Below, in pieces: positions 35,501 to 45,219 of a stretch of DNA of 53,030 nucleotides (positions are counted from its first letter, which is position 1; the number at the start of each line of letters is the position of its first letter). The DNA is taken from contig NZ_CVRM01000006.1 in the NCBI RefSeq assembly GCF_001258055.1, positions 1-53,030 of the forward strand. Direction: 5' to 3'. A model generated the notes under the pieces. The model was not told the DNA's origin, searched no databases, and was given only the letters and a program-made list of their open reading frames with translations. The position numbers were made by a program, and so were the translations under genes. Source of the DNA: Phaeobacter italicus. GTDB taxonomy: Bacteria > Pseudomonadota > Alphaproteobacteria > Rhodobacterales > Rhodobacteraceae.

Positions 35501-36112
35501 ATGGCGGGCAAACCCATCAACCCAACCCTGAAACTGGTGCTGGAATACGGCCCGCTTGTTGCGTTTTTCGCAGGCTACCTGCTGCTGCGTGACGAGGTGT
35601 TTCTGATTGGGGGCAGCGAGTATGACGGTTTCATCGTGGTGACTGCCGGGTTCATTCCGATCATGATCGCCTCTACCCTCGCGCTGTGGCGGCTGACCGG
35701 GCATATTTCCAAGATGCAGGTGGGCACGCTTGTGATCGTGGTGCTGTTTGGTGGTCTTTCGGTTTGGTTCAACGATGAACGCTTCTTCAAGATGAAGCCG
35801 ACGATCCTCTATGTGCTTTTGGGGGCGGCCTTGGCGATCGGCCTGATGCGGGGGCAGAGCTACCTCAAGGTGATGATTGACGAGCTGATGCCGCTGCAGG
35901 ACGCGGGTTGGATGATCCTGACCCGGCGCCTGTGCTATTTCTTCTTTGCGCTCGCGGTCACAAATGAGCTGATCTGGCGCACGCAGAGCACGGACACCTG
36001 GGTCTATTTCAAGACCTTTGGGCTGTCGCTTGCGATGTTTGCGTTTTTCATGACCCAGGCCCGCGTGTTCCAGGCCTACGCGCTGCCGGATGCGGACGAA
36101 GACGAGGGCTGA
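35501..36112 (+). CDS. yciB: Inner membrane-spanning protein YciB (septation protein A family)
   Basis: The 203-residue protein has five or six membrane helices and the YciB/IspZ pattern: KLVLEYGPLVAFF at the N-terminus, FNDERFFKMKPTILYVLLG in the middle, and TRRLCYFFFALAVTNELIWR. Family members affect cell-envelope integrity and, in some bacteria, intracellular septation. It ends 184 bases before the metZ aptamer, in a separate transcription unit. Confidence 0.92.
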   Translation: MAGKPINPTLKLVLEYGPLVAFFAGYLLLRDEVFLIGGSEYDGFIVVTAGFIPIMIASTLALWRLTGHISKMQVGTLVIVVLFGGLSVWFNDERFFKMKPTILYVLLGAALAIGLMRGQSYLKVMIDELMPLQDAGWMILTRRLCYFFFALAVTNELIWRTQSTDTWVYFKTFGLSLAMFAFFMTQARVFQAYALPDADEDEG

Positions 36113-36254
36113 TCGCCCCAAAGGACCGTGAGCGTTCGGCAAACAGATGGGGTGGGCTGTCACAAATGGCATCTCTGGTGACGCCTCGCGCCCGGTGTTG
36201 ACGCGGACGTGATGAATTTGAACAGCGCAGCCCCTGCTGTGAGGGTTGCTGGGC

Positions 36255-36283
36255 TTGACCCAAGGGCTGATTGGGCGTATCCG
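36255..36283 (+). promoter_or_regulatory. Putative sigma-70-type promoter of metZ
   Basis: TTGACC at 36255-36260 and TATCCG at 36278-36283 are separated by 17 bases. Transcription would begin near 36290, a few bases before the first stem of the SAM-II aptamer, which is the expected geometry. The assignment is by eye. Confidence 0.5.
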
Positions 36284-36293
36284 GCAGACATTG

Positions 36294-36350
36294 ATCGTGG
36301 CGATTTGTTACCGGATTGCGGGCCACGTTAAATAATCCCGCTAAAGAGGT
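36294..36350 (+). ncRNA. SAM-II riboswitch aptamer
   Basis: The stem CGTGGC/GCCACG encloses GATTTGTTACCGGATTGCGG, and TTAAATAATCCCGCTAAAGA follows. CCCGC can pair back to GCGGG, forming the H-type pseudoknot of the SAM-II class, and the conserved GATTT, ATTGC and GCTAAA positions are present. SAM-II RNAs bind S-adenosylmethionine and lower expression of methionine genes in alphaproteobacteria. Here it precedes metZ, its typical target, with a terminator in between. Confidence 0.92.
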
Positions 36351-36364
36351 CAGGATGTGAAGGA

Positions 36365-36396
36365 CCCCCTTTCGCTTGGCCGAACGGGGGTTTTTT
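36365..36396 (+). terminator. Riboswitch-controlled terminator in the metZ leader
   Basis: CCCCC and GGGGG, with inner TTCG/CGAA pairing, form a hairpin followed by six T, 15 bases after the aptamer and 30 bases before metZ. The upstream GCTAAAGAGGTC can pair partly with GACCCCCTTT of the left arm, which would be an antiterminator. SAM binding is thus predicted to favour termination. Confidence 0.85.
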
Positions 36397-36425
36397 GATG
36401 CGCGGATGGCGCAAGGAGTGATGAG

Positions 36426-37616
36426 ATGAGCGAGAGCTGGAACAAACGCACCAAACTGGTTCACGGCGGCACCCGCCGCAGCCAGTACAACGAAGTCAGC
36501 GAAGCAATCTTTCTGACGCAGGGCTTTGTCTACGAAAACGCCGAACAGGCCGAGGCACGGTTTATCGAAACCGGCGAGGATGAATTCATCTATGCCCGCT
36601 ATGGCAACCCAACCGTTGCCATGTTCGAAGAGCGGATCGCAGCGCTTGAGGGGGCAGAAGATGCTTTTGCCACGGCGTCCGGCATGGCGGCGGTCAACGG
36701 CGCGCTTACCTCGATGCTGAAGGCGGGCGATCATGTTGTTTCCGCCAAGGCGCTGTTTGGCTCCTGTCTTTACATCCTCGAAAACATCCTGACCCGCTTT
36801 GGGGTCGAGGTGACGTTTGTGGACGGCACCGATCTTGACGCCTGGCGCGCGGCGATGCGCCCGGACACCAAGGCTGTGTTTTTCGAATCCATGTCGAACC
36901 CTACGCTTGAGGTGATCGACATCAAAGCCGTGGCAGAGATTGCCCATTCGGTCGGCGCGACCGTTGTGGTGGATAATGTGTTCTCAACACCCGTCTTCTC
37001 TGACGCGATCGCGCAGGGGGCCGATGTCGTGGTCTATTCCGCGACCAAGCACATTGACGGGCAGGGTCGTGTTCTGGGCGGCGTCATCCTTGGGACACGC
37101 GATTTTATCCGCGGGACTGTCGAACCCTACATGAAGCACACCGGCGGTAGCCTCAGCCCGTTTAGCGCCTGGACCTTGTTGAAGGGGTTGGAGACCATCA
37201 CACTGCGGGTGAATGCACAGGCCGAGAGCGCACTGCAGATCGCCGAAGCACTGAACGGTCACCCGGCGCTGGAGCGCACGATCTATCCCGGTCTGGCAGA
37301 CCACGCCCAAAACGCCCTTGTCCAAAGCCAGCTTGGCGGCAAGGGGGGCACTGTTTTGTCTCTGGATCTCAAGGGCGGCAAGGAGGCTGCGTTCACCTTC
37401 CTCAATGCACTGACCATTCCGGTGATTTCCAACAACCTTGGTGATGCGAAATCCATCGCAACCCATCCGGCGACCACCACGCACCAGCGGCTTTCCGACG
37501 TGCAGAAGGATGATCTGGGCATCACACCGGGTCTGGTGCGGTTCTCTGTCGGTCTGGAAGATACGCAGGACCTGATCGCGGATCTGACGCAGGCCCTTGC
37601 TGCGGCGTCCGCCTGA
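36426..37616 (+). CDS. metZ: O-succinylhomoserine sulfhydrylase
   Basis: MetZ is a PLP enzyme that makes homocysteine directly from O-succinylhomoserine and sulfide. The 396-residue protein has YARYGNPTVAMFEERIAALE, the PLP-lysine segment YSATKHIDGQG (Lys208), and the C-terminal THPATTTHQRLS of the Cys/Met metabolism family. AAGGAG lies 7 bases before the ATG. Expression is governed by the SAM-II leader, so it should rise when S-adenosylmethionine is low. A long hairpin follows the stop. Confidence 0.94.
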   Translation: MSESWNKRTKLVHGGTRRSQYNEVSEAIFLTQGFVYENAEQAEARFIETGEDEFIYARYGNPTVAMFEERIAALEGAEDAFATASGMAAVNGALTSMLKAGDHVVSAKALFGSCLYILENILTRFGVEVTFVDGTDLDAWRAAMRPDTKAVFFESMSNPTLEVIDIKAVAEIAHSVGATVVVDNVFSTPVFSDAIAQGADVVVYSATKHIDGQGRVLGGVILGTRDFIRGTVEPYMKHTGGSLSPFSAWTLLKGLETITLRVNAQAESALQIAEALNGHPALERTIYPGLADHAQNALVQSQLGGKGGTVLSLDLKGGKEAAFTFLNALTIPVISNNLGDAKSIATHPATTTHQRLSDVQKDDLGITPGLVRFSVGLEDTQDLIADLTQALAAASA

Positions 37617-37623
37617 AAACGGC

Positions 37624-37660
37624 CCAGTCGGGGGTGCGGGCTTGCCGCGGCCCCGATTGG
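37624..37660 (+). terminator. Long hairpin after metZ
   Basis: CCAGTCGGGG and CCCCGATTGG pair over ten positions with one G-U pair, and an inner GCGG/CCGC stem continues the hairpin. It starts 8 bases after the metZ stop. No T-run follows, so it may be a 3' end stabiliser rather than a classical terminator. Confidence 0.5.
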
Positions 37661-37864
37661 CACCAGATAAACCTGTGACGATGAGTGGTGCCATCACTGC
37701 GGCGGCGATGCAGCCTGCCTGACCCTGGGTCGGATTTGAAAACCGGGACGGATTGGCGTCAGATACGACGCTTTTGAATGATCTGTTTTGCGATCCTGCG
37801 CGTAACACTCTAAAAGCACACCTGCTGCCTATTGGAGGGCGGCATCAGCGGAGGTCTCTGTTTC

Positions 37865-38968
<1,104 letters not shown>

Positions 38969-39009
38969 GCTGTCGGAAGGGGCTGGCGTGTCCCTCGAAC
39001 GTTATCAAG

Positions 39010-39037
39010 ATCGTCCGCCCCACCGGCGGGCGATTTT
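39010..39037 (+). terminator. Intrinsic terminator after folE2
   Basis: ATCGTCCGCC and GGCGGGCGAT form a 10-base stem with one G-U pair and a 5-base loop, ending in a short T-run. It lies 42 bases after folE2. Confidence 0.82.
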
Positions 39038-39108
39038 GCGTTTCCGCCGGACGCGATCGTAAAATTTGTGCACCTTCAGTGAATTTCTGCGATGCGGCAA
39101 GATTTTTG

Positions 39109-39119
39109 CTGCAGTGCAG
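39109..39119. promoter_or_regulatory. PhaR-box-like site
   Basis: CTGCAGTGCAG fits CTGC-N3-GCAG, the pattern reported for the polyhydroxyalkanoate regulator PhaR in Paracoccus. It is followed by a further GTGC. It lies about 140 bases before a gene whose product resembles a PhaF-type phasin. The motif is short and could occur by chance. Confidence 0.4.
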
Positions 39120-39148
39120 TGCGAATCTGCTAGGCTTTCTGGATATGA

Positions 39149-39245
39149 GAGGCAGTTTGATCTGCCTCCACCACGGCGCCAGTGTTCTGGGCTGTAGTTG
39201 CCCGTGCGTTTGGTCCTGCCATCGATTGGCGGAGGTTCTCCGCCA
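39149..39245 (+). promoter_or_regulatory. Two perfect hairpins in the leader of the phasin-like gene
   Basis: GAGGCAG-TTTGAT-CTGCCTC (39149-39168) and TGGCGGAG-GTT-CTCCGCCA (39227-39245) are perfect stems of 7 and 8 bases. The second ends 5 bases before the GGGAG ribosome binding site. They may affect translation or stability of the message. Confidence 0.45.
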
Positions 39246-39260
39246 GATAGGGAGACGTTC

Positions 39261-39983
39261 ATGATTGCCTTTTTCAACTTTTCCGACATGCCCAGAACCC
39301 CAGCTGCAATGGCGGGAACCATTGTGGGTCAGAACCTGCGTTTTTGGCGGGGCGCGATCTCAATGATGGGGGCTGTGCCTGCAGCACAGGTCGAGCTGGC
39401 CCAATCCGTCTGGGGGCTTGGGGCGTCTGCTGCTGTCGCTGCGCCTGATGCTGTTGCCGTTCAAAAATCGACGACCAAACCCGCAACGAAGCCAGCCGCA
39501 CGACGCAAGGCCGTGGCCCGCAGCAAGGCAAAACCAATATCGCGTAAGGCGGCGACAAAGCAGGCAACGCCGCAGACTGCACCCGCACGGACCGCAGCCA
39601 GCAAGGCTGCGCCTGCAAAGGGAACGTCGGCCAGCAAACCTTTTGCCAGCCAGAGAAAGACGCAGGGCGACCCCGCAGGTGCGACGCCAAACACCGATGC
39701 CACACGCCCGTCTGCCGCAGAGGCAAAGCCGAGCCGCCCGACGCCGGTTCGCAGGCGCCACAGGGCACCGTCCAAGCCGGCAGAAATGCCAGCGGCCGCT
39801 TCCAGTTTGCAGGCGGAGCAATCCAGCAAACGACAGGCGGTGTCGCCCTCCGCTGCCGCCACAAAGGTCGCAGGCGATATCAAGGCCGCACCCAAGGCTG
39901 CGCCCACACCGACCCCGCAAGCGACGGCTGAGACAGGCAAACCTGTGCCACAGGTGAAGAAAACCACCCCGCCAAAGAGTTGA
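39261..39983 (+). CDS. Phasin-like N-terminus with histone H1-like Lys/Ala/Pro-rich tail
   Basis: The 240-residue protein has a short amphipathic N-terminus (about 1-65, MIAFFNFSDMPRTP and QNLRFWRGAISMMGAVPAAQ). A 175-residue basic tail rich in Ala, Lys, Pro, Thr and Arg follows, with segments such as KPATKPAARRKAVARSKAKP. The layout resembles PhaF of Pseudomonas, where a granule-binding phasin domain precedes a histone H1-like DNA-binding tail. The N-terminus is shorter than a full phasin domain, so the match is by architecture only. GGGAG lies 6 bases before the ATG. A PhaR-like box and two hairpins lie upstream. It could instead be a nucleoid-associated basic protein. Confidence 0.7.
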   Translation: MIAFFNFSDMPRTPAAMAGTIVGQNLRFWRGAISMMGAVPAAQVELAQSVWGLGASAAVAAPDAVAVQKSTTKPATKPAARRKAVARSKAKPISRKAATKQATPQTAPARTAASKAAPAKGTSASKPFASQRKTQGDPAGATPNTDATRPSAAEAKPSRPTPVRRRHRAPSKPAEMPAAASSLQAEQSSKRQAVSPSAAATKVAGDIKAAPKAAPTPTPQATAETGKPVPQVKKTTPPKS

Positions 39984-40035
39984 TCCAAACCGCGATGGCT
40001 TGACTTCACCTGCCGCTGAGGCCAACGCTGCGCCC

Positions 40036-41484
40036 ATGTTGGATCTGCGTCCGGTCGGATATGTCATTGGCCTTTTGGTGGCTATTCTTGGGGCAACCAT
40101 GGTGTTTCCCCTCGCAGTCGACCTGTATGACGGGCAGGGCGAATGGCCGGTCTTTCTGGAAAGTGCGGTGATTACCATTCTTGGTGGCGGTCTGATCGCC
40201 CTGAGCTGTGCCAATGGCGTGCGTGAAGGTCTGACGATCCAGCAGACGTTTCTTCTGACGACGTTGGTCTGGGTGGCGCTGCCGTTGTTTGGGGCCATCC
40301 CGCTTATGCTGGGCGCAACCGAACTGCGGTTTGTAGATGCGTTTTTTGAGGCGATGTCAGGCCTGACGACCACGGGCTCTACCGTGATTTCCGGCCTTGA
40401 TGATTTGCCCCGCGGCCTGCTGTTGTGGCGCGGCATCCTGCAGTGGCTGGGCGGGATTGGCATCATCGTGGTTGCGATGGTGTTCCTGCCCGAACTGCGC
40501 GTTGGGGGTATGCAGATTTTCAAGTCCGAAGCCTTTGACACGATGGGGAAAATCCTTCCTCGCGCGCAGGCAATCGCAAAACAGATCTCGCTGATCTATG
40601 TCGGGCTGACAGTGGCCTGTATGGTGGTCTATCTGGCACTGGGCATGGAGCCCTTTGACGCTTTGGTGCATGCGCTCACCACCTGTTCGACCGGTGGGTT
40701 CTCCAATTATGATGCGTCGTTTGGGACATTCTCTGGCGCACCGGAATATGCAGCATCCGTTTTCATGATCCTCGCGGCCCTTCCGTTTGTGCGCTATGTC
40801 CAGTTGATCAACGGTCAGTCCCGTCCATTGGTGCGTGACAGCCAGATCCGCGCATTCCTTGCGACCATCGCCATTTTGGTTGTCGTGACCTCTTGCGTGC
40901 TGGTTTACGTCTTTCCCCATCATCCGGAACAGGCCGTCCGCGAAGCACTGTTCAATATCACCTCGATCATTTCAGGCACCGGATACGCCAGCGTGGATTA
41001 CATGGGGTGGGGCAGTTTTCTTGTCACCATGTTCTTCTTCATCGGTTTGATCGGGGGATGCGCGGGATCGACGGCCTGTTCAGTCAAGATCTTTCGGTAC
41101 CAGCTGCTGTTTGCCTCTGTTCGGGTCCAGATCCAGAGGATCCACTCGCCGCATGGGGTGTTCATCCCCCGCTACGAGGGGCGCGCGGTCGACAATGAAG
41201 TGCTGAGTTCGGTGATCTCGTTCTTCATGTTCTTTGTGGTGACGCTGGGGATCGTGTCCTGGGCGTTGGCTCTGACCGGGCTTGATTTCATCACCGCCGT
41301 TTCCGGCGCGGCCACTGCGGTGGCCAATATCGGGCCGGGGCTGGGCGACACCATTGGACCTGCCGGCAATTTCTCGACCCTCAATGATGGGGCCAAGTGG
41401 ATTCTGAGTGCGGCAATGTTGATCGGTCGATTGGAATTGATGGCCGTTTACGCCATTCTGACGATCCGTTTCTGGCGTAGCTAG
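40036..41484 (+). CDS. trkH: Trk-type potassium uptake protein TrkH
   Basis: The 482-residue channel-like subunit has four repeated membrane-pore-membrane units with selectivity-filter sequences TTTGSTV, CSTGGFSN, SGTGYAS and NIGPG. It imports potassium with the cytoplasmic regulator TrkA, which is not in this window. The ATG at 40036 gives the usual length and an N-terminus beginning at the first helix; a TTG at 40000 is in frame but without a ribosome binding site. It begins 52 bases after the phasin-like gene. Confidence 0.94.
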   Translation: MLDLRPVGYVIGLLVAILGATMVFPLAVDLYDGQGEWPVFLESAVITILGGGLIALSCANGVREGLTIQQTFLLTTLVWVALPLFGAIPLMLGATELRFVDAFFEAMSGLTTTGSTVISGLDDLPRGLLLWRGILQWLGGIGIIVVAMVFLPELRVGGMQIFKSEAFDTMGKILPRAQAIAKQISLIYVGLTVACMVVYLALGMEPFDALVHALTTCSTGGFSNYDASFGTFSGAPEYAASVFMILAALPFVRYVQLINGQSRPLVRDSQIRAFLATIAILVVVTSCVLVYVFPHHPEQAVREALFNITSIISGTGYASVDYMGWGSFLVTMFFFIGLIGGCAGSTACSVKIFRYQLLFASVRVQIQRIHSPHGVFIPRYEGRAVDNEVLSSVISFFMFFVVTLGIVSWALALTGLDFITAVSGAATAVANIGPGLGDTIGPAGNFSTLNDGAKWILSAAMLIGRLELMAVYAILTIRFWRS

Positions 41485-41641
41485 TCGATCTGACGAATGC
41501 ATCGCTGAAGCACGCATCAAAACTGCGTGTCTGCTCGTCAATCTGCCATGTATCATTACAATCGGTAGACTTGCCCTCCGTTGGCCGCTCGCATATGAGG
41601 CGGGGAGTTGAAACCCGCAAGCGCACGGAGAGTTTTGCCCC

Positions 41642-42880
41642 ATGCCCGTTCTTGTGATGAAATTCGGCGGCACATCTGTCGCCAACCTTGACCGCATCCG
41701 CCGCGCTGCCAAGCGTGTGGGCGTCGAAGTGGCCAAAGGCTATGACGTGATCGTCATCGTGTCTGCCATGTCTGGCAAGACCAACGAGCTGGTGGGTTGG
41801 GTCAATGAAACCTCGCCGCTTTATGATGCGCGTGAATATGATGCTGTTGTGTCCTCTGGGGAAAATGTCACGGCCGGTCTGATGGCGCTGACCCTGCAGG
41901 AAATGGATGTGCCTGCACGCAGCTGGCAGGGCTGGCAGGTGCCGCTGAAAACCAACAGCGCGCACAGTCAGGCGCGGATCGAGGAGATCCCGACCGACAA
42001 CATCAACGCCAAATTTGGTGAAGGCATGCGTGTGGCGGTTGTCGCAGGCTTTCAGGGGATCAGCCCGGAAGGCCGGATCACCACTCTGGGGCGGGGTGGA
42101 TCCGACACCACTGCGGTGGCCTTTGCCGCGGCCTTTGATGCGGAACGGTGCGATATCTATACTGACGTGGATGGTGTCTACACCACCGATCCGCGGATCT
42201 GCGACAAGGCTCGCAAGCTTGATAAGATCGCATTCGAAGAGATGCTGGAACTCGCCTCTCTGGGGGCAAAGGTGCTTCAGACCCGCTCGGTCGAGCTGGC
42301 GATGCGCTACAAGGTGAAACTGCGCGTTCTGTCCAGTTTCGAGGAACAATCGGACGAGGCCGGAACTCTGGTCTGCGACGAGGAGGAAATCATGGAATCC
42401 AATGTTGTGGCCGGTGTGGCCTATTCCCGTGACGAAGCCAAGCTGACCGTCCAGTCGGTTGCAGACCGTCCCGGTATTGCGGCGAACATCTTTACCACGC
42501 TGAGCGATGCAGGCGTGAACGTCGATATGATCGTGCAGGATATCTCGGACGAGGGTCGCACCGACATGACCTTCTCTTGTCCGACGGATCAGGTGGCCCG
42601 AGCCGAGCAGGCACTGCAGGCGATCAAGGAAAAGGGCGAATTGAACTATGCAGAGCTGCTGGCAGACAAGGATGTCGCCAAGGTGTCTGTCGTAGGGATC
42701 GGCATGCGCTCGCAGTCCGGTGTGGCGGCCAAGATGTTCAAGGTGCTTTCTGATGAAGGAATCAACATCAAGGTGATCACCACCTCCGAAATCAAGATTT
42801 CGGTGCTGATTGACCGGAAATACATGGAACTTGCTGTTCAGGCGCTGCATGATGCGTTTGAATTGGACAAGGCGGCCTGA
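41642..42880 (+). CDS. lysC: Aspartate kinase
   Basis: The enzyme phosphorylates aspartate, the committed step to lysine, threonine and methionine. The 412-residue protein has the kinase signature VMKFGGTSVAN (5-15), GRGGSDTTAVAFA and, from about residue 265, two ACT domains (VQSVADRPGIAANIF; VSVVGIGMRSQSGVAAKMF) for feedback control. No lysine riboswitch is seen in the 157-base leader, which has only a small hairpin. ptsP follows after 43 bases. Together with metZ it belongs to the aspartate-family pathway. Confidence 0.96.
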   Translation: MPVLVMKFGGTSVANLDRIRRAAKRVGVEVAKGYDVIVIVSAMSGKTNELVGWVNETSPLYDAREYDAVVSSGENVTAGLMALTLQEMDVPARSWQGWQVPLKTNSAHSQARIEEIPTDNINAKFGEGMRVAVVAGFQGISPEGRITTLGRGGSDTTAVAFAAAFDAERCDIYTDVDGVYTTDPRICDKARKLDKIAFEEMLELASLGAKVLQTRSVELAMRYKVKLRVLSSFEEQSDEAGTLVCDEEEIMESNVVAGVAYSRDEAKLTVQSVADRPGIAANIFTTLSDAGVNVDMIVQDISDEGRTDMTFSCPTDQVARAEQALQAIKEKGELNYAELLADKDVAKVSVVGIGMRSQSGVAAKMFKVLSDEGINIKVITTSEIKISVLIDRKYMELAVQALHDAFELDKAA

Positions 42881-42923
42881 TCCATTATTGGCCGACTGAC
42901 ACCAGAATTGTGTGAACGGCCCT

Positions 42924-45164
42924 ATGGTAAAAGCGACCGAATCTGAAAGCCGCAACCTGTTGATGCGGTTGCGCGAGGCCATGGCTGGCGATGACGCCGG
43001 CCAGGCCCGGCTTGACAAGATCACCCAGCTGATCGCGGACAGCATGCATTGCGAGGTGTGCTCGGTCTATCTGTTCCGCGATGACGAGACGCTTGAACTC
43101 TGTGCGACACAGGGCCTGAACGTCGAATCCGTGCACCAGACCCGTATGCGCATCGGCGAAGGCCTGGTGGGGCGCGTGGCGAAGTTTGGCAAGGTGGTGA
43201 ACACACCTGACGCCCCCAGCGCCAAGGGCTTTCGCTATATGCCGGAGACGGGGGAGGAGCGTTATGCCTCTTTCCTCGGGGTTCCGATCCAGCGTCTTGG
43301 CGAAATGCTCGGCGTGCTTGTTGTCCAGTCCAAAGAGGCGCGCGAGTTCTCCTCTGATGCGGTTTATGCGCTAGAGGTCGTGGCGATGGTCATCGCCGAG
43401 ATGACCGAGCTTGGCGCCTTTGTCGGTGAGGGTGCGGCGTTGTCGCCCCTGCACCAGCAGCCTGTGCTCTTGCGTGCGACCATTGCGCAGGAGGGGGCCG
43501 TTGAGGGCCACGTCTGGCTGCACGAACCACGCGTCGTTGTCACCAACCCGATTGCCGATGATCCCCACCGCGAGCTGGAACGCCTGCATGAGGCTGTGGA
43601 AGAGCTGCGTGTGGGGGTCGACAAGATGCTCGAAGTCACCCAGACCGGTGACAAGGAGCAGTTGCAGGTTCTCGAGGCCTACCGGATGTTTGCCAATTCC
43701 AAAGGCTGGATGCGCCGGATGGAAGAGGACATCGGCCGCGGTCTGAGCGCCGAGGCAGCCGTGGAAAAGGAACAGTCGCAGGCGCGCGCGCGCATGTTGC
43801 AGGTGCAGGATGCCTATCTGCGCGAGCGGCTGAGCGATCTTGATGACCTGTCCAACCGCCTGCTGCGTATCCTGACGGGGCAGGGCAGTGCGACCGGGGC
43901 AGAAATGCCCGATGACCCGGTTCTGGTCGCCCGCAATATCGGCCCAGGTGAGTTGTTGGAATACGGGCGTTCCTTGCGTGGCATCGTGCTGGAGGAGGGC
44001 TCTGTGGGCTCTCATGCGGCGATCATTGCCCGCGCCCTGGCAATTCCATTGGTTGTCCGCACAAAGCGCATCACCAATGAGGCGCTGAACGGTGATCATA
44101 TCATGGTCGATGGCGAGCAGGGGGTCGTGCACCTGCGGCCAGACGATACCGTTGTCGGCGCATTTCGGGACAAAATCGCGATGCAGGCCAAGGCGCAGGA
44201 GCGCTATGCCTCTATCCGTGACAAAAAGGCGATCACCCGTGACGGCTCGCGCGTGCATCTGCTGATGAACGCTGGCCTGATGGCAGATCTACCGTCGCTT
44301 GAAAACTCTGGCGCCGAAGGCGTGGGGCTGTTCCGGACCGAACTGCAGTTCCTGGTGCGCAACCAGATGCCCAAGCGGTCTGAACTTGTTGCACTTTATC
44401 AGCGGGTTCTGGATTCGGCCGGGGGCAAGCGGGTGGTGTTCCGTACGCTTGATATCGGGTCGGACAAGGTTCTGCCCTACATGAAGCCAACGGATGAGCC
44501 CAACCCTGCGCTTGGGTGGCGGGCCATTCGCGTTGGTCTGGACAAGCCGGGCGTGATGCGGATGCAGTTGCAGGCGCTGATCCGCGCGGCGAACGGGCGG
44601 CCATTGTCGATCATGTTCCCGTTTGTGGCGCAGTTTGAAGAGTTCCGCGACGCCAAGGCCGAGGTCGACAAGACCATCGAGCGCGAGCGCCGCCTGGGGC
44701 ATGCGTTGCCGTCCAAGTTGGAAGTGGGCGCGATGCTTGAGACCCCATCGCTGGCCTTTGCTCCGCAGAAATTTTTTGACGAGGTAGAGTTTCTGTCCAT
44801 CGGCGGGAACGACCTTAAACAGTTCTTTTTCGCGGCTGACCGTGAAAATGAACGGGTGCGCAGGCGCTATGATACGCTCAATGTCAGCTACCTTAGCTTT
44901 ATCGCCCAGATCGTTGAACGCTGCGAGATTTCCGGCACACCGCTCAGCTTCTGTGGCGAGGATGCAGGGCGGCCGATCGAGGCCGTCTGCCTGGCTGCGA
45001 TGGGATTGCGGATCCTGTCGATGCGGCCTGCGTCGGTTGGTCCTGTGAAGTCGCTGTTGATGCGTGTTGACCTGGGTGAACTGCGCAAAATCATCACCGA
45101 TGCCCGTCATCGCGGCGATCAAACTGTCCGTCCGGCGGTGATGCAGTATCTGCGCGAAATCTGA
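42924..45164 (+). CDS. ptsP: Phosphoenolpyruvate-protein phosphotransferase PtsP (EI-Ntr)
   Basis: EI-Ntr takes phosphate from phosphoenolpyruvate and passes it to NPr in the nitrogen PTS. The 746-residue protein has an N-terminal GAF domain (about 15-155), a PTS EI N-terminal region with the phosphorylated His364 in GSVGSHAAIIARALAIP, and the PEP-utilising barrel with GLFRTELQFL and, near the end, LSFCGEDAGRP with the active-site Cys. The ATG at 42924 is chosen over a GTG at 42912; neither has a strong ribosome site. The lysC-ptsP order is common in alphaproteobacteria as I recall. A terminator follows. Confidence 0.94.
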   Translation: MVKATESESRNLLMRLREAMAGDDAGQARLDKITQLIADSMHCEVCSVYLFRDDETLELCATQGLNVESVHQTRMRIGEGLVGRVAKFGKVVNTPDAPSAKGFRYMPETGEERYASFLGVPIQRLGEMLGVLVVQSKEAREFSSDAVYALEVVAMVIAEMTELGAFVGEGAALSPLHQQPVLLRATIAQEGAVEGHVWLHEPRVVVTNPIADDPHRELERLHEAVEELRVGVDKMLEVTQTGDKEQLQVLEAYRMFANSKGWMRRMEEDIGRGLSAEAAVEKEQSQARARMLQVQDAYLRERLSDLDDLSNRLLRILTGQGSATGAEMPDDPVLVARNIGPGELLEYGRSLRGIVLEEGSVGSHAAIIARALAIPLVVRTKRITNEALNGDHIMVDGEQGVVHLRPDDTVVGAFRDKIAMQAKAQERYASIRDKKAITRDGSRVHLLMNAGLMADLPSLENSGAEGVGLFRTELQFLVRNQMPKRSELVALYQRVLDSAGGKRVVFRTLDIGSDKVLPYMKPTDEPNPALGWRAIRVGLDKPGVMRMQLQALIRAANGRPLSIMFPFVAQFEEFRDAKAEVDKTIERERRLGHALPSKLEVGAMLETPSLAFAPQKFFDEVEFLSIGGNDLKQFFFAADRENERVRRRYDTLNVSYLSFIAQIVERCEISGTPLSFCGEDAGRPIEAVCLAAMGLRILSMRPASVGPVKSLLMRVDLGELRKIITDARHRGDQTVRPAVMQYLREI

Positions 45165-45188
45165 TCCAGTTTAGTGAATTTTACGGTA

Positions 45189-45217
45189 GCGCGAGCCTCT
45201 CGGGGCTCGCGCCTTTT
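45189..45217 (+). terminator. Intrinsic terminator after ptsP
   Basis: GCGCGAGCC and GGCTCGCGC form a perfect 9-base stem with a 6-base loop, followed by CTTTT. It lies 25 bases after ptsP. Confidence 0.92.
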
Positions 45218-45219
45218 CG

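Noticed and set aside
37617-37864. Zur-binding site before folE2
   Set aside because: FolE2 genes are often zinc-regulated, but no AT-rich Zur-like palindrome is present in the gap.
39360-40541. A 393-residue minus-strand frame
   Set aside because: It is antisense to the Lys/Ala/Pro-rich gene and trkH; repetitive codons keep the opposite strand open.
41485-41641. Lysine riboswitch before lysC
   Set aside because: The 157-base leader is too short for the roughly 170-base-plus aptamer and shows only one small hairpin.
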